In this document: piece by piece, positions 23,204 through 31,151 of the stretch
Position numbering within the stretch: the stretch's first letter is position 1
Layout of the letters: each line of letters begins with the position of its first letter
Source: Deltaproteobacteria bacterium
Lineage (GTDB): Bacteria; Desulfobacterota; Dissulfuribacteria; Dissulfuribacterales; QOAL01
Reading direction: 5' to 3'
Assembly (NCBI GenBank): GCA_026986785.1
Contig: JALSNW010000034.1
Span: forward strand, 1 to 32,781
Length of the DNA: 32,781 bases
Program-made: the position numbers and the translations under genes
Notes under the pieces: generated by a model
Told to the model about the DNA's origin: nothing
Seen by the model: only the letters and a program-made list of their open reading frames with translations
Databases searched by the model: none

Positions 23204-24496
23204 TTAATGTTTGAATGCCCTTTGACCTGTAAATACCATGGTGACAGGGGGATCGGCTTCGTTGCAGGCCTCTATCGCCTCCCAATCGCGTATTGAGCCG
23301 CCGGGATGGACGATGGCAGTAACCCCCTGACGTATGCCAACATCCACGCCATCCCTGAAGGGGAAGAAGGCATCCGAGACCATGGTAGAACCAGGAATAT
23401 TGCCCTTGTCATGTTTGACCTGATTGTCTATTTCCTCTTTTTGGGCAGCATCCCTTTCTCCTTTTTCCACAGCAAGTTCCAGTTCTTTATAAGAGATGCC
23501 GTATCTATCGAAACACAATATGTCGGCATATTTTGTATATGCCTTGTAGACAGCTATTTCAGCGACTCCAACCCGATCTTGCTCGCCTGTGCCTATCCCC
23601 ACGGTTACCCCGTTTTTTACATATATCACAGAGTTCGATGTAACACCTTGCTCAACTGCCCAACCAAATATTATATCCTCATATTCGGCTTCTGTCGGCA
23701 GCCTCTTTATCTTGTATACCTTGCCCTTGTACTCACATTCTGCTGGCTTGAGATCTTCTTTCGTCCTGATCTTGTTCACAGGGGATTGCTGGACGATTAT
23801 ACCTCCGTCTATGAGGCTTTTGAAATCCACGAACCTTTTGTCCCAGTAGGTTTCCAGCTGTTCTATCCTGCGTATCCGGATGATTCGTAGATTTTTTCTG
23901 GCCGCCAGTATATCCACGCTCCCTTCTTCATATTCTGGCGCTGCCACGACCTCCACGTATTGTTTGCTTATGGCCTCTGCCGTAGCCTTGTCTACCGGTC
24001 GGTTAAGGGCAACACAGCCCCCGAATGCTGCAACCCTGTCGGCACGAAGGGCCTTCATGAATGCCTCTTCCATGCTTTCAGCCTTTGCTACGCCACAGGG
24101 ATTATTGTGTTTGACGATCACACAGGCTGGTGTTTTCATGAGGAATTTGAGGATATTGAGGGAGTTGTCCACATCTGTGAGATTGATCTTGCCCGGATGT
24201 TTGCCTGCCTGGATCATGTCCTGCTCAGAAATGGCGCTTACGAGCCCATTTCCTGGTTCTATGAATGCACAGTCTCCCAAGACCAGATTCCCGTTTACGA
24301 GTTGATAGAGGGCAGCCTCTTGGTCTGGATTTTCTCCATATCTCAGGCCCCTTTCCTCCAACTCACCGGTGCTTTCATTCTTTATTGTCCATGTCCTTTT
24401 CTTGTAAACCAGTTCCTGGTCCCCAAAGGAGATCTTGATCTCCGATGGGAAATGGTCTCCTATGATCTTTTTGTACATTTCTTTCATGTCGGCCAT
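23204..24496 (-). CDS. purH: Free-standing AICAR formyltransferase domain (PurH C-terminal part)
   Basis: This 430-residue cytosolic enzyme of late purine synthesis transfers the formyl group of 10-formyl-THF to AICAR. The motifs are LRYGENPDQEAALYQL (about 51-66), the catalytic KH pair in ACVIVKHNNPCGVA (about 123-136), AAFGGCVALNRPVD and, near the end, SDAFFPFRDGVDVG and AIVHPGGSIRD. The usual N-terminal MGS-like IMP cyclohydrolase domain (about 200 residues in bifunctional PurH) is absent. AGGAGT precedes the ATG at 24496, only 10 nt after the DsbC-like stop, so this is a native short form, not a truncation. IMP cyclohydrolase must be encoded elsewhere. Confidence 0.9.
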   Translation of the reverse strand: MADMKEMYKKIIGDHFPSEIKISFGDQELVYKKRTWTIKNESTGELEERGLRYGENPDQEAALYQLVNGNLVLGDCAFIEPGNGLVSAISEQDMIQAGKHPGKINLTDVDNSLNILKFLMKTPACVIVKHNNPCGVAKAESMEEAFMKALRADRVAAFGGCVALNRPVDKATAEAISKQYVEVVAAPEYEEGSVDILAARKNLRIIRIRRIEQLETYWDKRFVDFKSLIDGGIIVQQSPVNKIRTKEDLKPAECEYKGKVYKIKRLPTEAEYEDIIFGWAVEQGVTSNSVIYVKNGVTVGIGTGEQDRVGVAEIAVYKAYTKYADILCFDRYGISYKELELAVEKGERDAAQKEEIDNQVKHDKGNIPGSTMVSDAFFPFRDGVDVGIRQGVTAIVHPGGSIRDWEAIEACNEADPPVTMVFTGQRAFKH

Positions 24497-24506
24497 GGTG
24501 ATACTC

Positions 24507-25268
24507 CTATTTGAATTCAGCTAATTTTTTTTCAAGACCTTTCTGATCCATTACTCCAGAATGGAATCTGCCATCGGGAAAGATATAGGTTGGCGTGCCG
24601 GTTATCCCCTTCCCCATGAGGAAGTTGATGGTCTCTTCGACCTTCTTCTTGCCCTCAGCACATTGATTCTCGGACCTGTATCTGTTTTTCAGGCCTTCAA
24701 GCCCTTTTTTGTCACAGATGATGGATATGCTCTCTTCCTTTGCTCCCTTGTGAAATTTCAACGGGAACAGAAGATACTTTACCCGAACCTTGCCTTGGTT
24801 GGCCAAGGGTTCGATCAGGCTCTCTGCCTTCTTACAATAAGGACACTGGGGATCTGTCACAAAATAGACCACAGGCCCTTTCTTGCCAACGGTGAAAGCA
24901 GCCAGCTTGTCCAGTTTTTTCACCTCTTTCTTGGATAAACGGTTGATCTCCATCATGGTGTCCCTGGTGAGATTCCTGGCATCTTTAGTGCTGAAGAGCT
25001 GGCCCGCTATGAGAAAGTCACCCTTGGAATCCGTATATATGAGGCGATTTTGTTTGTGGAATTGTATCTGTACCTGGCACAGCCCAGGCATTTGGCTTGG
25101 CTTTATATTCACTACGTCGATGGGCCTTCGAAAGGTTTTTTTGATCGCCTCCTGAACCTTGTCCTTTGGAGGACAAGTAGCTGCAAAGGCCTCAGATAGA
25201 GAGAAGATGTACATGAATACCAATGCAAGGAGAAAAAGAAGACAAAAGGTGTTTGAGAGTTTATTCAT
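24507..25268 (-). CDS. DsbC-like periplasmic thiol:disulfide oxidoreductase
   Basis: This 253-residue exported protein has a signal peptide (about 1-29, cleaved near AFAA). An N-terminal DsbC-like dimerisation region (about 33-115) precedes a thioredoxin-fold domain with active site C142-PY-C145 (TDPQCPYCKKAES) and cis-Pro loop GTPTYIFPDGR. A second Cys pair (Cys182 or nearby in SIICDKKG, and ENQCAEGK) could form a structural disulfide. It should isomerise or reduce disulfides in the periplasm. CAGGAG lies 7 nt before the ATG. It is followed after 10 bp by purH, an unusual functional pairing, and is preceded 47 bp upstream by the CoADR-rhodanese gene. Confidence 0.88.
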   Translation of the reverse strand: MNKLSNTFCLLFLLALVFMYIFSLSEAFAATCPPKDKVQEAIKKTFRRPIDVVNIKPSQMPGLCQVQIQFHKQNRLIYTDSKGDFLIAGQLFSTKDARNLTRDTMMEINRLSKKEVKKLDKLAAFTVGKKGPVVYFVTDPQCPYCKKAESLIEPLANQGKVRVKYLLFPLKFHKGAKEESISIICDKKGLEGLKNRYRSENQCAEGKKKVEETINFLMGKGITGTPTYIFPDGRFHSGVMDQKGLEKKLAEFK

Positions 25269-25315
25269 AAATATGCTCCTGAAAATTTTTTGGCTAAACT
25301 ACCACATGGATGAGA

Positions 25316-27037
25316 TTAGTGCCACCAGCTTACACCAAGTCTTCTGATCACGTTTAATCCCCCTGGGAGGACGAAGGTGTTTTCAATACCCTTAGATCGT
25401 AGAAAGACCTGGATCTCATAGGATCTCGTCCCTGCATTGCATATCAGGATAAGGGTCTTATCTTTGGGCAGACTTTCATAGTTTGCCCGTACCTGATCGT
25501 ATACGAGTGCCATCCATCTTTCAGGAAAGGCCTTTGTCCATGGCTCTGCCTCTTTGGGATGTCTTAGATCCACCACCATCCAGTCCGGGTGGTCGGCCCT
25601 ACCATCCATCCAGTCCACGAAGTCCTCGGTAGGTATGATCCTGAGGCGTCCTTCTACAAGGTTGTCTGCTGCATTGGCCGCTGCATTCAAGACATCTACT
25701 GCTGTGGAGAAGGGAGGGGCATAGGCCAGTTCAAGATTGCTGAAATCAGAAATTTTTGCTCCTTGGGCTATCATGCCGGCAGCGGCATTGATGCGTGCCA
25801 GTAGACCGTCACCCATACTGGCAAAACCCTGAAGGCCGAGGACCCTCTTGTCCGAGGAGTCCACTATGATGTTGTTGAACATCAGGGCCTGGGTCGGAAA
25901 GAAGTGTGCCCGATCGGATTGCACCACCAATGCATTTACTACCCTGTAACCCTCGGCCTTGGCAACCTCAGTGCTTATGCCAGTAGAGCCGACACATATA
26001 TCGAAGACCTTCATGATAAAACTGCCGACGACCCCGTCGAATCTGCTTGGGATCCCTGCAAGATTGTCAGCCACGACCCTACCCTGGCGATTGGCAATGG
26101 AGCCCAAGGGGGCATAGGCCTTTTTGCCAGTGACTAAGTTAAATGTCTCCACACAGTCTCCTGCAGCATAGATGGAGGGATCGGAGGTCTGCATCCGTTG
26201 GTTGACGACTATGGCACCCATTGGGGATACCTCGAGCCCAGCCTCCTTGGCGAGTTCTCCCCTGGGTCTAACCCCTGCTGCCACTATTACGAGATCACAT
26301 TCCAGCTCTCTTTTGTTTGTGACCACCCTTGAGACCCAGCCTTCGTCATTCGATTCGAATCTCTGGGCAGCTTCGCTGGTAAAGACATCGACACCATTTT
26401 CTTTGAGATGTTGCTGGACCATTGATGCAATGGTGGGATCAACGATTCTGGGCAAGACCTGGGGCATGAATTCCACAATCGTTGTCTCTACACCCCAGAG
26501 GTCAGCGAGGGATTCTGCCATCTCTATGCCAATGGCCCCACCGCCGATCACCACTGCCTTTCCCACCTTGCCTTGGGCAAGGAGATCTTTTATTGCAATG
26601 GCCTTGTGGAGGCTGCTTATGGTAAACACCCCCTTGAGATCATTGCCAGGGATAGGGAGTATATTGGGCCTACTTCCCGTGGCGAGCACTAACTTGTCGT
26701 AGGCAAGCTGGTCCTTTTGTCCAGTCTTTACATTTTCAACATGCACTACCTTTTCCTTGCGGTCGATAGAGACGGCACGGGTCAGTGTCATGACGTCGAT
26801 ACCCTTGGCCTCCTGGAAGAACCGGGCATCTCGCACCATGTGGAAACTGGTGGATCTCAACTCCTTTTCGTCTGCCACATCCCCCGATACGAAATAAGGG
26901 ATGCCACAACCTCCATATGAGATGAGATCATCCTGGTCGAGTAAGGTGATTTCAGCATCTGGCAGGAGTCGTCTTGCCCGGCATGCAGCTTTTGGTCCTG
27001 CTGCTACTGCACCTACTATTACGATTTTCTGGCTCAT
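25316..27037 (-). CDS. CoA-disulfide reductase-like flavoprotein with C-terminal rhodanese domain
   Basis: This 573-residue fusion starts at ATG 27037, decided by AGGAGG 9 nt upstream; the frame is open 24 codons further but without support. Residues 4-15 (KIVIVGAVAAGP) bind FAD and VVIGGGAIGIEMAE (about 152-165) binds NAD(P)H. The redox Cys is C44 in ISYGGCGIPYF. A dimerisation domain follows (about 325-450), and the rhodanese domain (about 475-570) has active Cys533 in the loop CNAGTRS. Related CoADR-rhodanese enzymes reduce CoA persulfide, polysulfide or elemental sulfur with NAD(P)H. This suits an anaerobe that uses sulfur compounds; direct substrate evidence is lacking. Confidence 0.9.
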   Translation of the reverse strand: MSQKIVIVGAVAAGPKAACRARRLLPDAEITLLDQDDLISYGGCGIPYFVSGDVADEKELRSTSFHMVRDARFFQEAKGIDVMTLTRAVSIDRKEKVVHVENVKTGQKDQLAYDKLVLATGSRPNILPIPGNDLKGVFTISSLHKAIAIKDLLAQGKVGKAVVIGGGAIGIEMAESLADLWGVETTIVEFMPQVLPRIVDPTIASMVQQHLKENGVDVFTSEAAQRFESNDEGWVSRVVTNKRELECDLVIVAAGVRPRGELAKEAGLEVSPMGAIVVNQRMQTSDPSIYAAGDCVETFNLVTGKKAYAPLGSIANRQGRVVADNLAGIPSRFDGVVGSFIMKVFDICVGSTGISTEVAKAEGYRVVNALVVQSDRAHFFPTQALMFNNIIVDSSDKRVLGLQGFASMGDGLLARINAAAGMIAQGAKISDFSNLELAYAPPFSTAVDVLNAAANAADNLVEGRLRIIPTEDFVDWMDGRADHPDWMVVDLRHPKEAEPWTKAFPERWMALVYDQVRANYESLPKDKTLILICNAGTRSYEIQVFLRSKGIENTFVLPGGLNVIRRLGVSWWH

Positions 27038-27126
27038 GATTATGTCCTCCTTTGAAGACAGCGATAAAAAGGACCTTGATGAAGATGGATCAAATGAATT
27101 GTTGTTCAATGTCCAAAATTATCACA

Positions 27127-27159
27127 AACCCACCTTAATGCAACTGCTACTGGTGGATT
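27127..27159 (-). terminator. Weak hairpin after queA
   Basis: On the minus strand AATCCACC (27159-27152) pairs with GGTGGGTT (27134-27127) through 8 bp including one G-U, with a 17-nt loop holding a further small GCA/TGC stem. It lies 63 bp after the queA stop. The run of T after it is poor, so it is only a possible terminator. Confidence 0.3.
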
Positions 27160-27221
27160 TTTCCACTTAGGCCTTTTCTTGTCAGCTTTCCCCATCAGGC
27201 ATGGGCTCCACTGATTCTCTG

Positions 27222-28277
27222 TCATGTAATGAGCATTGCATCTCCATAGCTATAGAAGCGGTAGCCTTTTTCTATAGCCTGTCTGTATGCCGAAAGTATG
27301 CGTTTTCTGCCTGCAAAGGCGCATACAAGGATGAGGAGAGAGGATTTTGGAAGGTGAAAGTTGGTGACAATGGCATCCACCAATCTGAATCTGTAGCCAG
27401 GTAGGATATACAGATCGCATGGTCCAGTATACTGTCTGATACACCCAAAGGTCTTATGGACGAATTCAAGGGTCCTTACCGAGGTGGTGCCTACGGCAAT
27501 TATGCGTCCACCCCTGTTCTTGGTCTTGAGCAGGGTCTTTGCAGCATCCTTTTTTACCTCTACCCATTCGGAATGGATCTTGTGCTGTCTGATGTCGTGG
27601 CAGCGTACTGGTGCAAAGGTTCCATATCCCACATGGAGGGTAATTGTAGCCATATCCACACCAATCTGTTTGATCTTCGACAACAGGGATTCTGTAAAAT
27701 GGAGTCCTGCTGTAGGTGCGGCCACCGAACCTGTAGTGGATGCATAGACGGTCTGATAGCGTTTGGTGTCAGAGGTCTCGCTCTTGCGTCTGATATAAGG
27801 AGGCAAAGGCATCTGCCCTGCCTCCTGTAATACAGTATCCAGGTCTTTGTCATAGAAAAGGTCCAGCAGGAGCTGTCCATCTCCCTGGTTTTCGAGTGGG
27901 CATATCCGTAGGTGGGGCCCAAAGGCCATCATCGCTCCTGTCCGCACAGGCTTGGAACTCCTATACAGGGCAAGGACCCTGCTGTGGCCTTCTTCTTCCA
28001 TCTTTTCAGGGTAGTGCAGCAGGAAGAATTCTACTTTCCCCCCAGTGGGTTTACGTCCATTTATGCGGGCAGGGAATACCTTGCTATTGTTTAGGACAAG
28101 ACAGTCACCCTCCCTGAGAAATCTCCAGATTTCACTAAATCTGGTATGGGTGAGGGAGCCTGTCTCACGATCCAGGACCATGAGCCTTGAGGCATCTCTC
28201 ACCTCTACAGGATATTGTGCAATCTGCTCAGGGGGGAGACGGTAATCGTAGTTGCTCAAGTGGAATTCGTTTGTCAT
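27222..28277 (-). CDS. queA: S-adenosylmethionine:tRNA ribosyltransferase-isomerase
   Basis: This 351-residue cytosolic enzyme transfers and isomerises the ribosyl of SAM to 7-aminomethyl-7-deazaguanine in tRNA, making epoxyqueuosine. Motifs are YDYRLPPEQIAQYP (about 9-22), LVLNNSKVFPARI, GSVAAPTAGLHFTE, VGYGTFAPVR, HSEWVEV, IIAVGTTSVRTLE and VTNFHLPKSSLL. The length is full. I chose ATG 28277 because it overlaps the DUF2065 stop (ATGA) and gives the usual N-terminus; an 11-codon longer form reaches 28310. No other queuosine gene is near. The upstream tRNA-Met and DUF2065 are probably in the same transcript. Confidence 0.95.
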   Translation of the reverse strand: MTNEFHLSNYDYRLPPEQIAQYPVEVRDASRLMVLDRETGSLTHTRFSEIWRFLREGDCLVLNNSKVFPARINGRKPTGGKVEFFLLHYPEKMEEEGHSRVLALYRSSKPVRTGAMMAFGPHLRICPLENQGDGQLLLDLFYDKDLDTVLQEAGQMPLPPYIRRKSETSDTKRYQTVYASTTGSVAAPTAGLHFTESLLSKIKQIGVDMATITLHVGYGTFAPVRCHDIRQHKIHSEWVEVKKDAAKTLLKTKNRGGRIIAVGTTSVRTLEFVHKTFGCIRQYTGPCDLYILPGYRFRLVDAIVTNFHLPKSSLLILVCAFAGRKRILSAYRQAIEKGYRFYSYGDAMLIT

Positions 28278-28474
28278 GAAAAGAGGCTCGTTCTCTGGGC
28301 AAGGTAACATATAAAAAGGCCAAGGATCATGGCGATAAAACCCATGAGCCTGAGGGCTCCTGGCTCCATTTCCTGTATCTGTTTCAGGATGGATTTCATC
28401 CTTTCTGGAAATGCAAAATATGGTATGCCTTCTATGATCATCATGGTGCCTATGACTGTCAGGAAGAGTTTCAT
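28274..28474 (-). CDS. DUF2065 family small membrane protein
   Basis: This 66-residue inner-membrane protein matches the DUF2065 (YjeT) pattern: a first hydrophobic helix containing IEGIPYFAFPERM (about 14-26), then LRLMGFIAMILGLFICYL (about 42-59). The open frame extends upstream to 28627, but that part is the tRNA-Met gene read as protein, so the start is ATG 28474. Its function is unknown. It overlaps queA by 4 bp. Confidence 0.8.
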   Translation of the reverse strand: MKLFLTVIGTMMIIEGIPYFAFPERMKSILKQIQEMEPGALRLMGFIAMILGLFICYLAQRTSLFS

Positions 28475-28541
28475 TGCTTTGTTACTCCAGATTCCATTGT
28501 TTTTTAAGGAAAAGAGGACATGTAGGTGGGAAAAGAAAGAC

Positions 28542-28618
28542 TGGTGGCGGTGCAGGGACTTGAACCCCGGACGCTGCGGATATGAGCCGCATGCTCTGAC
28601 CAGCTGAGCTACACCGCC
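28542..28618 (-). tRNA. tRNA-Met (anticodon CAT, probably elongator)
   Basis: This is a minus-strand cloverleaf with acceptor stem GGCGGTG/CACCGCC, D-arm AGCTCAGCTGGTCAGAGC, anticodon loop CTCATAT, T-arm CGGGG-TTCAAGT-CCCTG, discriminator A and encoded CCA (28542-28544). The first base pair is a normal G-C, so it is not the initiator. CAT could also be a tRNA-Ile with lysidine, but the body looks like elongator Met. Confidence 0.93.
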
Positions 28619-28632
28619 CCGTGGCAAGCTAC

Positions 28633-28673
28633 CTATTAACTATTTTGGCCCGCGTGTCAAGACCAATATTGGT
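28633..28673 (-). promoter_or_regulatory. tRNA-Met promoter region with abutting 12-bp palindrome
   Basis: A perfect -35 TTGACA (28660-28655, minus strand) with a weak -10 TAATAG (28638-28633, spacer 16) lies about 15 nt before the tRNA. One base upstream of the -35 box is a perfect palindrome ACCAATATTGGT (28662-28673), a possible activator or operator site. Confidence 0.4.
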
Positions 28674-29011
28674 AATCTGGGGGTATAAATAATGATTTAG
28701 CCAGTCTTTCCGTCCCCTGGAGACATGGCCTTAGTGTGCCTGCGTATTGGTCCAGGTTATAAGTCCAGATTCATGCACTTCAAGCGTCTGGCAAGGCAAT
28801 ACTTTCTGAAGGCCTGCATGGTCAATATGCATAACGCTATGATATTTCTATTAAATATGGTTGAATTTTTCAGCAATTACCTGGTAGATTCCGATTGATG
28901 AAGGCTAAAAGGCAGTTGGAATATGTGGCGTATCTCTGGCCACGGTTGAATTTAGGTCTGTATCCTGCTAATTATTGATTGAATTTATTTTTTGATGAAA
29001 GGGGTGTCCAG
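28674..29011. other. Non-coding gap before the flavin reductase gene
   Basis: I find no gene, tRNA or strong hairpin here. The last 150 bp become AT-rich towards the flavin reductase start and probably contain its promoter, which I could not place with confidence. Confidence 0.4.
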
Positions 29012-29491
29012 ATGCAGAGTCTTATCACTCGTGCAGTGCCCACAGGGGTGTGTATCGTGACTGTCAGAGCTGGTGAAAGGATAAACGGGATGACTGTTGC
29101 CTGGGCTACCCAGGTGTCTTTCAAACCAAGACTCGTTGCTGTTTCAATCGCGCCTCCGAGATTTACATATGGTCTCATAAAGGAATCTGGTTTTTTCTGT
29201 ATCAATGCCTTGCCAGAGGATGCGATGGATCTGGCAAAGCACTTTGGCTTCAAAAGCGGTAGAAAGACAGATAAGTTCAAGGGGATAAGATATGAAAACG
29301 CCTTGCATGGCTCGCCAGTTCTCAAGGATGCCTTTGCTTATCTCGAGTGTGAACTCAAGGATATCTTCCCTGCAGGCGACCATGAGATATTTGTTGGAGA
29401 GGTTGTGGATTCAGGTGAACTGCTATCTGAGGTCAAACCATTGATTTTCAGGTGGGATGATTTCTTTGGTAAAAAGCAAAAAGGGAAATGA
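29012..29491 (+). CDS. Flavin reductase family protein (FMN-binding split barrel)
   Basis: This 159-residue protein is full length for the flavin reductase-like domain. It has VPTGVCIVTVRAGERINGMT (about 9-28), WATQVSFKPRLVAVSI, the FMN-contacting stretch FTYGLIKESGFFCINAL, and the late GDHEIFVGEVVDSG. I chose ATG 29012 because AGGGG precedes it at good spacing; the open frame reaches a TTG at 28979 without support. It binds FMN and may reduce flavin for a monooxygenase or act as a small flavoprotein oxidoreductase, as in anaerobes. It overlaps the next gene by 4 bp (ATGA). Confidence 0.85.
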   Translation: MQSLITRAVPTGVCIVTVRAGERINGMTVAWATQVSFKPRLVAVSIAPPRFTYGLIKESGFFCINALPEDAMDLAKHFGFKSGRKTDKFKGIRYENALHGSPVLKDAFAYLECELKDIFPAGDHEIFVGEVVDSGELLSEVKPLIFRWDDFFGKKQKGK

Positions 29492-30183
29492 GAAAGATGA
29501 ATGAAGAGAAAAAAAAGGTGGCCGCTGGGCCAGAACAGGGCCAACAGGATGAAACCAGCCAGCCGGACAGGCTCGATGAACTCCTGGCAGATGTCCCCGA
29601 ATGGCTGAGGGGACCGCTCAAGGAGAATTGGAAACAGATCCTTGTCTCCCTGGTATTGGTTATCCTGGCAGTTTCCCTCTGGAGTGGCTATTCCTACTAC
29701 AGGATCAGGCAGGCACAAGCTGCTTCCTATCATCTGGGCATAGCCATGTCCAAGACGGATGTCAACGACAGGATAAAGGAATTGAAGGATCTGATGTCCA
29801 GATTTTCTCATACCGATGCTGCAAGGCTTGCCAAGCTGCTCTTGGCCCAGGCCTACATGGAGAATGGAGACTGGACAAATGCCAGACAGGCCTACCAGGA
29901 CTGTGTATCGGATTTCAAGGGGGTTTTGGCTGATTCAGCAACTATGGGCCATGGATATGCCTCAGAGGAACTAAAAGACCTGGCCCAGGCATTGGCTGAT
30001 TTTGAGAAGGTTGGCAGTGGCAATAGTGGGTTCGAGGCTGTGGCATTGTTGGACAAGGCCAGGATTCTCGTTGAAGAAGGCAAGAAGAAGGATGCGCTCG
30101 ATGCCTACGGGAAATATCTTGATCTCAAGCCCGAATCTCCCTTCCTGGATTTTATAAGATACGAAATACTCAGGCTGTCTTGA
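29488..30183 (+). CDS. YfgM-like single-pass membrane protein with TPR-like domain
   Basis: This 231-residue protein has a charged cytoplasmic N-terminus (about 1-48), one membrane segment (about 49-68, ILVSLVLVILAVSLWSGYSYY) and a periplasmic helical repeat region (about 75-231). TPR-like units include LLLAQAYMENGDWTNARQAY and KDALDAYGKYLDLKPESP. This layout matches YfgM (tetratricopeptide repeat-like, PF09976 type), which in E. coli is an ancillary SecYEG partner. A general periplasmic scaffold role is the safest inference. It is coupled to the flavin reductase gene by ATGA overlap. Confidence 0.78.
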   Translation: MRKMNEEKKKVAAGPEQGQQDETSQPDRLDELLADVPEWLRGPLKENWKQILVSLVLVILAVSLWSGYSYYRIRQAQAASYHLGIAMSKTDVNDRIKELKDLMSRFSHTDAARLAKLLLAQAYMENGDWTNARQAYQDCVSDFKGVLADSATMGHGYASEELKDLAQALADFEKVGSGNSGFEAVALLDKARILVEEGKKKDALDAYGKYLDLKPESPFLDFIRYEILRLS

Positions 30184-30239
30184 ACTGCTCCTTGGCCAAC
30201 TCTGTCGAATGCACCAATACCGCCTTGTCTGCAAGATTG

Positions 30240-31115
30240 ATGAAGGCTATGGACGTATCCGTTGTCATCCCTGCGTACAACGAGGAGCTGGGTATTGGTG
30301 CCACTGTGTCAAAGATACAGGAACTCTATCCAGATTTTGAGGTGATAGTGGTAGATGATGGCAGCACGGACAGGACTGCCGAGGTGGCAGAACAGGCAGG
30401 GGCCAAGGTGATACGTCACCCATACAACATCGGCAATGGGGCTGCAGTCAAAACAGGTATTCGGAAGGCCTCTGGTGAGTTGGTGGTGGTGATGGATGGG
30501 GATGGACAGCATGATCCCGCAGACATAGCAAGACTGCTTTCCAAATCGGGGAAGTACGATCTTGTGGTGGGGGCCAGAAGCAGTGAGAGCCAGGCATCCC
30601 TGGGCAGAAGACTTGCAAATTGGCTCTACAACAGGCTGGCTTCATATGTTGGCAAGTTCCCTATCAAGGATTTGACATCCGGCTTCAGGGTATTCAGGCG
30701 AAAGACTGTGCTCAATTATCTCTATCTTTTCCCCAATACCTTTTCCTATCCCACCACAAGCACCTTGGCATATCTCAGAAGTGGGCTCACTATTCATTAC
30801 GTCCCTGTGGTGGCTCACAAGCGGGTTGGCAAAAGCAAGATCAGGATAATACAGGATGGAAGCCGTTTTCTATTGATCATAATACGCATTGCCACCCTGT
30901 TTTCTCCCTTGAGGATCTTTCTACCCCTGAGTCTTTTCTTTCTTCTGGTGGGTTCCCTATACTACGGCTATACCTTTTATACCTCCCATAGGTTCACCAA
31001 TATGTCTGCCTTATTGATGAGTACCGGGATCATGATCTTTCTCATGGGCCTCATATCCGAGCAGATCACCCAGATGAGGTTCGACAGGGTGGAAGGCTCC
31101 ATACCCGATGAATAA
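30240..31115 (+). CDS. Family 2 glycosyltransferase (polyprenyl-phosphate type) with C-terminal membrane segments
   Basis: This 291-residue GT-A enzyme has the motifs VSVVIPAYNEELGIG (about 5-20), VIVVDDGSTDRT (nucleotide binding) and VMDGDGQHDP (metal-binding DXD region). LTSGFRVFRR follows, and two C-terminal membrane segments are present (about 226-248 and 260-280). The layout is that of dolichyl/undecaprenyl-phosphate sugar transferases such as DPM1/GtrB/ArnC. The open frame begins at TTG 30180, but the family N-terminus starts near the ATG at 30240 (or 30249). It probably feeds envelope polysaccharide or lipid A modification together with the next gene. Confidence 0.85.
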   Translation: MKAMDVSVVIPAYNEELGIGATVSKIQELYPDFEVIVVDDGSTDRTAEVAEQAGAKVIRHPYNIGNGAAVKTGIRKASGELVVVMDGDGQHDPADIARLLSKSGKYDLVVGARSSESQASLGRRLANWLYNRLASYVGKFPIKDLTSGFRVFRRKTVLNYLYLFPNTFSYPTTSTLAYLRSGLTIHYVPVVAHKRVGKSKIRIIQDGSRFLLIIIRIATLFSPLRIFLPLSLFFLLVGSLYYGYTFYTSHRFTNMSALLMSTGIMIFLMGLISEQITQMRFDRVEGSIPDE

Positions 31116-31151
31116 CCCTTACTGTAAGTAGTTAGGAAAAGGCGTGGTCGA

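Noticed and set aside
23306-23890. 194-codon plus-strand frame
   Set aside because: It is antisense to the conserved AICAR formyltransferase gene.
28475-28627. N-terminal extension of the DUF2065 frame on the minus strand
   Set aside because: It is the tRNA-Met gene and spacer read as protein; the family start is the ATG at 28474.
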